Below are positions 6,404 through 9,152 of a stretch of DNA of 9,152 nt, piece by piece. The DNA comes from Candidatus Scybalomonas excrementavium. GTDB taxonomy: Bacteria; Bacillota; Clostridia; Lachnospirales; Lachnospiraceae. A program made the translations under genes and the position numbers. The stretch is taken from positions 1-9,152 of the forward strand of contig JADIML010000183.1 of the NCBI GenBank assembly GCA_017694765.1, read 5' to 3'. The notes under the pieces were generated by a model. The model was not told the DNA's origin. It did not search any database and saw only the letters and a program-made list of their open reading frames with translations. Every line of letters starts with the position of its first letter. The first letter of the stretch is position 1.

Positions 6404-6408
6404 CTATA

Positions 6409-7935
6409 GTGTTAGAAAAAATAGATGTAAATAAAACAATTTTAAAAGAAGAATATCGCAAGTTAAAAAGAGAAATGGAAACACAGATTTCTATGTTACA
6501 AAGAGAGGCAAAAGAAAAAAAGATACCTATTATCATTGTATTTGAAGGATTTGGTATGGCAGGCAAAGGGTATCTTATTAATCAATTAATCCATCCACTA
6601 GATGCAAGGGGATTTACAGTTTATGCAACGGAAAAAGAGACAAATGAAGAGAAAAAATATCCTTTTTTATGGAGATTTTGGACAAAAACACCAGAAAAGG
6701 GCAGAATCACTATTTTTGATACGAGTTGGTATAAAAAAGTATTAAAAAATAGCAGAAAAAAAGAAGTAACACAAAAGCGTATGAAAGAATCTTTTCAGGA
6801 AATTAAAAACTTTGAAAAACAACTTGTTGATGATGGAACTGTGATTATAAAGTTATTTTTATACATTTCAAAAGAAGAACAGAAAAAAAGGATGAAACAT
6901 CTACTTTCCTCAAAAGATACGGCATGGAAAGTATCAAAGGAAGATGAACGATGTCAAAAACATTATATCCAATATGTAATGGATATTGATCAAATGATAG
7001 AGCATACAAATAGTGAAAAAGCACCTTGGACAATAATTGAAGCAGAACATAGGGATTTTGCAACAATTAAAGTATTATCTACGGTTATGAAAGCTATGCA
7101 AAATGCGTGTTATCATAAGGGACAAAAAGATGAGGAAGAAAAAGAACAAATAGAAAATAATCACAGAGAAAATATAGTAAGCAATTCAGAGAAAAAAATA
7201 CAAACATCATTTTTACAACAATTAGATCTAACATTAAAATTAACGGACAAAGAATATAAAAAACGACTAAAAGCCGTACAAAATAGATTAAAAGAGCTTC
7301 ATAATGCTATTTATAAAGAGCGAATACCAGTTATTTTAGCTTTAGAAGGTTGGGATGCTGCTGGAAAAGGTGGGGTTATTCAGCGATTAACAGAACCTCT
7401 CGATCCAAGAGGATATCAAGTAATTCCAATTTCAGCTCCTAATGATACAGAAAGGAAACATCACTATTTATGGAGATTTTGGAGTACTTTACCAAAAAAA
7501 GGTCATATTAGCATTTATGATAGAACTTGGTATGGAAGAGTATTAGTGGAACGTGTTGAACATTTATGCACAGAACAAGAATGGAAACGAGCTTATCAGG
7601 AATTAAATGAGATGGAAGAACATGTTATCCATGAAGGAATTGTTCTTTTAAAATTTTGGCTTCATATTGATAAAAATGAACAAGAAAAACGATTTATGGC
7701 TCGTATGAATGATCCAAAAAAACAATGGAAAATTACAGAAGAAGATTGGCGAAATCGAGAAAAATGGGAGCAGTATGAAGAGGCTATTAACGATATGATT
7801 TTATATACTTCTACAACATTAGCACCATGGCATATGATAGAAGCCAATGATAAACAGTATGCAAGAATAAAAATAATGGAAACGGTTGCAGATACATTGG
7901 AACGGGAGATTAAGAAAAGAAAAAACGAAAAGTAA
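6409..7935 (+). CDS. PPK2-family polyphosphate:AMP phosphotransferase, two fused domains
   Basis: This protein of 508 residues (from GTG) has two PPK2 domains in tandem, about residues 10-235 and 270-500, joined by a Glu/Lys/Asn-rich linker. The C-terminal domain is complete: Walker A in EGWDAAGKGG, Walker B-like IYDRTWYGR, and the lid-region YLWRFW. The N-terminal copy keeps the glycine-lysine loop but reads EGFGMAGKGY and IFDTSWYKK, losing the loop Asp and the Arg residues. It is probably non-catalytic, as described for two-domain members (class II PPK2). Characterised relatives phosphorylate AMP to ADP using polyphosphate, in the cytoplasm. The GTG start is chosen because VLEKIDVNK matches the usual family N-terminus and has a good ribosome binding site; an ATG at 6385 would add 8 residues. 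It is expressed separately from the NUDIX gene. Confidence 0.88.
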   Translation: MLEKIDVNKTILKEEYRKLKREMETQISMLQREAKEKKIPIIIVFEGFGMAGKGYLINQLIHPLDARGFTVYATEKETNEEKKYPFLWRFWTKTPEKGRITIFDTSWYKKVLKNSRKKEVTQKRMKESFQEIKNFEKQLVDDGTVIIKLFLYISKEEQKKRMKHLLSSKDTAWKVSKEDERCQKHYIQYVMDIDQMIEHTNSEKAPWTIIEAEHRDFATIKVLSTVMKAMQNACYHKGQKDEEEKEQIENNHRENIVSNSEKKIQTSFLQQLDLTLKLTDKEYKKRLKAVQNRLKELHNAIYKERIPVILALEGWDAAGKGGVIQRLTEPLDPRGYQVIPISAPNDTERKHHYLWRFWSTLPKKGHISIYDRTWYGRVLVERVEHLCTEQEWKRAYQELNEMEEHVIHEGIVLLKFWLHIDKNEQEKRFMARMNDPKKQWKITEEDWRNREKWEQYEEAINDMILYTSTTLAPWHMIEANDKQYARIKIMETVADTLEREIKKRKNEK

Positions 7936-7940
7936 GCAAT

Positions 7941-7995
7941 AAGTGTACCTTACTAGCAGTAACTGAAAGTTGCAAAGATTAAGCAAGGTACACTT
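7941..7995. terminator. Long hairpin between convergent genes
   Basis: AAGTGTACCTT (7941-7951) and AAGGTACACTT (7985-7995) form a perfect 11-bp stem. The 33-base interior holds a smaller hairpin, GTAACT (7959-7964) with AGTTGC (7968-7973), closed by GAA. It lies 5 bases after the kinase stop and 14 bases before the end of the convergent cupin gene, so it may serve both. There is no proper T run on either strand (CACTTTAAAA on the plus strand), so termination is inferred mainly from position. Confidence 0.5.
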
Positions 7996-8009
7996 TAAAA
8001 AATATAGTA

Positions 8010-8450
8010 TTAATGTTCAGCTCTATCAGCATCACATTTTGTATGATGAATCGTACCAAATGGGTGTTGTGGTGGTGCATAAATAGAGAATAATTTTAAT
8101 TCACAATTTCCAACATTAATAAGATTGTGCCAAGTATTTGTTGGAATAAAAATACCAAAACCTTGTGAAAGATGATACTGACGATCCAAGCAATTTTTGC
8201 AATCACCCATCATCACAGTTCCATGACCAGATTCAATATATAAAAATTGATCATGCTCACGATGAATTTCTAATCCAATTTCAGAATGAGGGGCAATCGT
8301 CATAAGAGTTAGCTGTAAATTACATCCAGTCCAAAGAGATTTGCGAAAATCATCATTTTGCATAGTTTGATTATAAAGATTTGTAACAAATGGATGTTTT
8401 CCCTGATCAAAGTTAAAACAAGAACAATTAGTATTACAATAAGATTTCAT
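8010..8450 (-). CDS. Small cupin-domain protein, cysteine-rich
   Basis: This 146-residue protein has a single conserved beta-barrel cupin domain. Motif 1 is seen around GLEIHREHDQFLYIESGHG (residues 59-77; H63, H66, Q68 and E73 possible ligands), and motif 2 around IFIPTNTWHNLINVG (100-114; H108). It belongs to the group annotated as mannose-6-phosphate-isomerase-like cupins, recognisable by the conserved SIYAPPQHPFGTIHHTK end, whose real substrate is not known. Eight cysteines are present (5, 9, 11, 43, 84, 87, 116, 139), including an N-terminal CNTNCSC and a CKNC, which could bind metal or form disulphides. The complement of ATCACCTC (8456-8463) gives GAGGTGAT, an excellent ribosome binding site 5 bases before the ATG. 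It follows the flavin reductase gene by 98 bases on the same strand and may be cotranscribed. Confidence 0.82.
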   Translation of the reverse strand: MKSYCNTNCSCFNFDQGKHPFVTNLYNQTMQNDDFRKSLWTGCNLQLTLMTIAPHSEIGLEIHREHDQFLYIESGHGTVMMGDCKNCLDRQYHLSQGFGIFIPTNTWHNLINVGNCELKLFSIYAPPQHPFGTIHHTKCDADRAEH

Positions 8451-8548
8451 AATTTATCACCTCAATTTAGTTTATGCTTGAGAGAAAGAAATGTGTATGT
8501 TGGGTAGCAATTACCAATCTCTTTTTTATAGAAAATTCCTCTTTGTAG

Positions 8549-9061
8549 TTAGTTATTTTTTTGTAAAACAGATTCAATTTCTGCAATATACACAGTATGA
8601 AAATCCTGATTTGCATACCACTTATCAATAATATTTGGAGCAAGAAATGAATTTTTATCCATGGTTTGAGCAAATAATTTTTTACATAAGAAGACGAATT
8701 TAGATTCTTCAAAGTATGGGATATCATCTTCTGTTTGGATATGAAGAGTAGAATTGGCTATTTTATCTTCGTCTCTTCCAGAAACTGTTCCTAAATAATT
8801 CAGTTGTTTGCGATATGTTTCTGGTAGTACAGAGAGTGAAAAGTGAGAATTTGCATCAATAAATTCCTTTGTATATCGTTGAGGGCGTATAAAAATATAG
8901 GCAACTGGTTTCCCAAAAAGAATTCCGAAACCACCCCAAGAAGCAGTCATTGTATTAATTTTATCCTCTTTTTTTGCTGTAATTAAAAACCAGTCTTTTC
9001 CAATAGTTTGAAAAGGATTTAATGTTAATGTATTTACAGGTTGCTTTGTAAACTTAGACAT
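8549..9061 (-). CDS. Flavin reductase-like FMN-binding protein
   Basis: This 170-residue protein is of the flavin reductase-like / flavoredoxin split-barrel family (Pfam Flavin_Reduct). Recognisable parts are the early strand DWFLITAKK, the FMN-phosphate region NTMTASWGGFG (36-46), and IFIRPQRYTKEFID (57-69), followed by FSLSVLP and SGRDEDK. Members bind FMN non-covalently and pass electrons between NAD(P)H or other carriers and partners; the partner here is unknown. The start is placed at ATG 9059-9061 because GGAGG (complement of 9070-9074) lies 8 bases upstream and MSKFTKQPV is a normal family N-terminus. A longer reading to 9115 would add a hydrophobic stretch translated from the AT-rich leader. 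It is the first gene of the minus-strand pair with the cupin. Confidence 0.88.
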   Translation of the reverse strand: MSKFTKQPVNTLTLNPFQTIGKDWFLITAKKEDKINTMTASWGGFGILFGKPVAYIFIRPQRYTKEFIDANSHFSLSVLPETYRKQLNYLGTVSGRDEDKIANSTLHIQTEDDIPYFEESKFVFLCKKLFAQTMDKNSFLAPNIIDKWYANQDFHTVYIAEIESVLQKNN

Positions 9062-9069
9062 AATAAAAA

Positions 9070-9074
9070 CCTCC
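9070..9074 (-). promoter_or_regulatory. Ribosome binding site of the flavin reductase gene
   Basis: GGAGG on the minus strand, 8 bases before the ATG at 9061, selects this start over the longer open frame reaching 9115. Confidence 0.75.
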
Positions 9075-9093
9075 AAATAAATAAAATTAAATA

Positions 9094-9118
9094 GTAGTAT
9101 CAAATTATATATCACTAC
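9094..9118 (-). promoter_or_regulatory. Candidate -10 box inside an inverted repeat
   Basis: On the minus strand a perfect TATAAT (9104-9109) lies inside GTAGT (9094-9098) and ACTAC (9114-9118), a 5-bp inverted repeat with a 15-base interior. No good -35 box is seen at the expected place (9127-9132 reads ATTATA), so the promoter is weak or needs an activator, if it is real. Confidence 0.35.
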
Positions 9119-9152
9119 ATAAGAGATATAATTTGCATTATGTTTATATGAT

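Noticed and set aside
6385..6408. Eight-codon N-terminal extension of the polyphosphate kinase from ATG
   Set aside because: There is no Shine-Dalgarno before it, whereas GTG 6409 has one and matches the family start; the ATG is not fully excluded.
8467..8727. Minus-strand open frame of 86 codons overlapping the flavin reductase 3' end
   Set aside because: It is in a different frame within a clear gene, with low-complexity hydrophobic sequence and no ribosome binding site.
1..9152. Search for CRISPR arrays, tRNA or rRNA genes, phage or toxin-antitoxin genes
   Set aside because: No regularly spaced repeats, cloverleaf-like segments or recognisable proteins of these types were seen by eye.

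Overview
The window is AT-rich, densely coded DNA with strong purine-rich ribosome binding sites, sigma-A-like promoters and intrinsic terminators. It fits a low-GC Gram-positive anaerobe of the Clostridia, perhaps a gut Lachnospiraceae-like organism. That assignment is inferred from gene content and composition, with no marker gene to confirm it.

Region 1 (1-5323, + strand) is a polyamine biosynthesis cluster. It holds the 3' part of a fold-type-I arginine decarboxylase (speA, cut by the left edge), a spermidine synthase homologue (speE), an agmatinase (speB), a carboxynorspermidine/carboxyspermidine dehydrogenase of the saccharopine-dehydrogenase type, and its partner fold-type-III decarboxylase (nspC). 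speA, speE and speB are tightly coupled. A hairpin with a T run separates speB from the dehydrogenase, so there may be two transcription units. Together the enzymes can take arginine to agmatine to putrescine, then to spermidine through carboxyspermidine. The SpeE homologue in the same cluster is notable: it is either a second, decarboxylated-SAM-dependent route or an enzyme with a changed reaction, and its active-site loop carries an Asp-to-Asn change. A carboxyaminopropylagmatine route with the same gene set is also possible.

Region 2 (5324-5719) is a non-coding, very AT-rich stretch with several inverted repeats and two candidate promoters reading towards the next gene.

Region 3 (5720-7935, + strand) holds a small NUDIX hydrolase closed by a striking two-tier terminator palindrome, then a two-domain PPK2-type polyphosphate:AMP phosphotransferase with its own promoter. 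In the latter, the N-terminal kinase half looks degenerate and the C-terminal half intact. Both proteins act on phosphoanhydride compounds, but the terminator between them argues for separate transcription.

Region 4 (8010-9061, - strand) holds a flavin-reductase-like FMN protein followed by a cysteine-rich cupin. It converges on the PPK2 gene, with a shared long hairpin in the gap. I saw no RNA genes, CRISPR array, intact insertion sequence, phage gene or obvious defence system. The most unusual material is the branched polyamine gene set, the altered SpeE and the palindromic element at 6188-6242.
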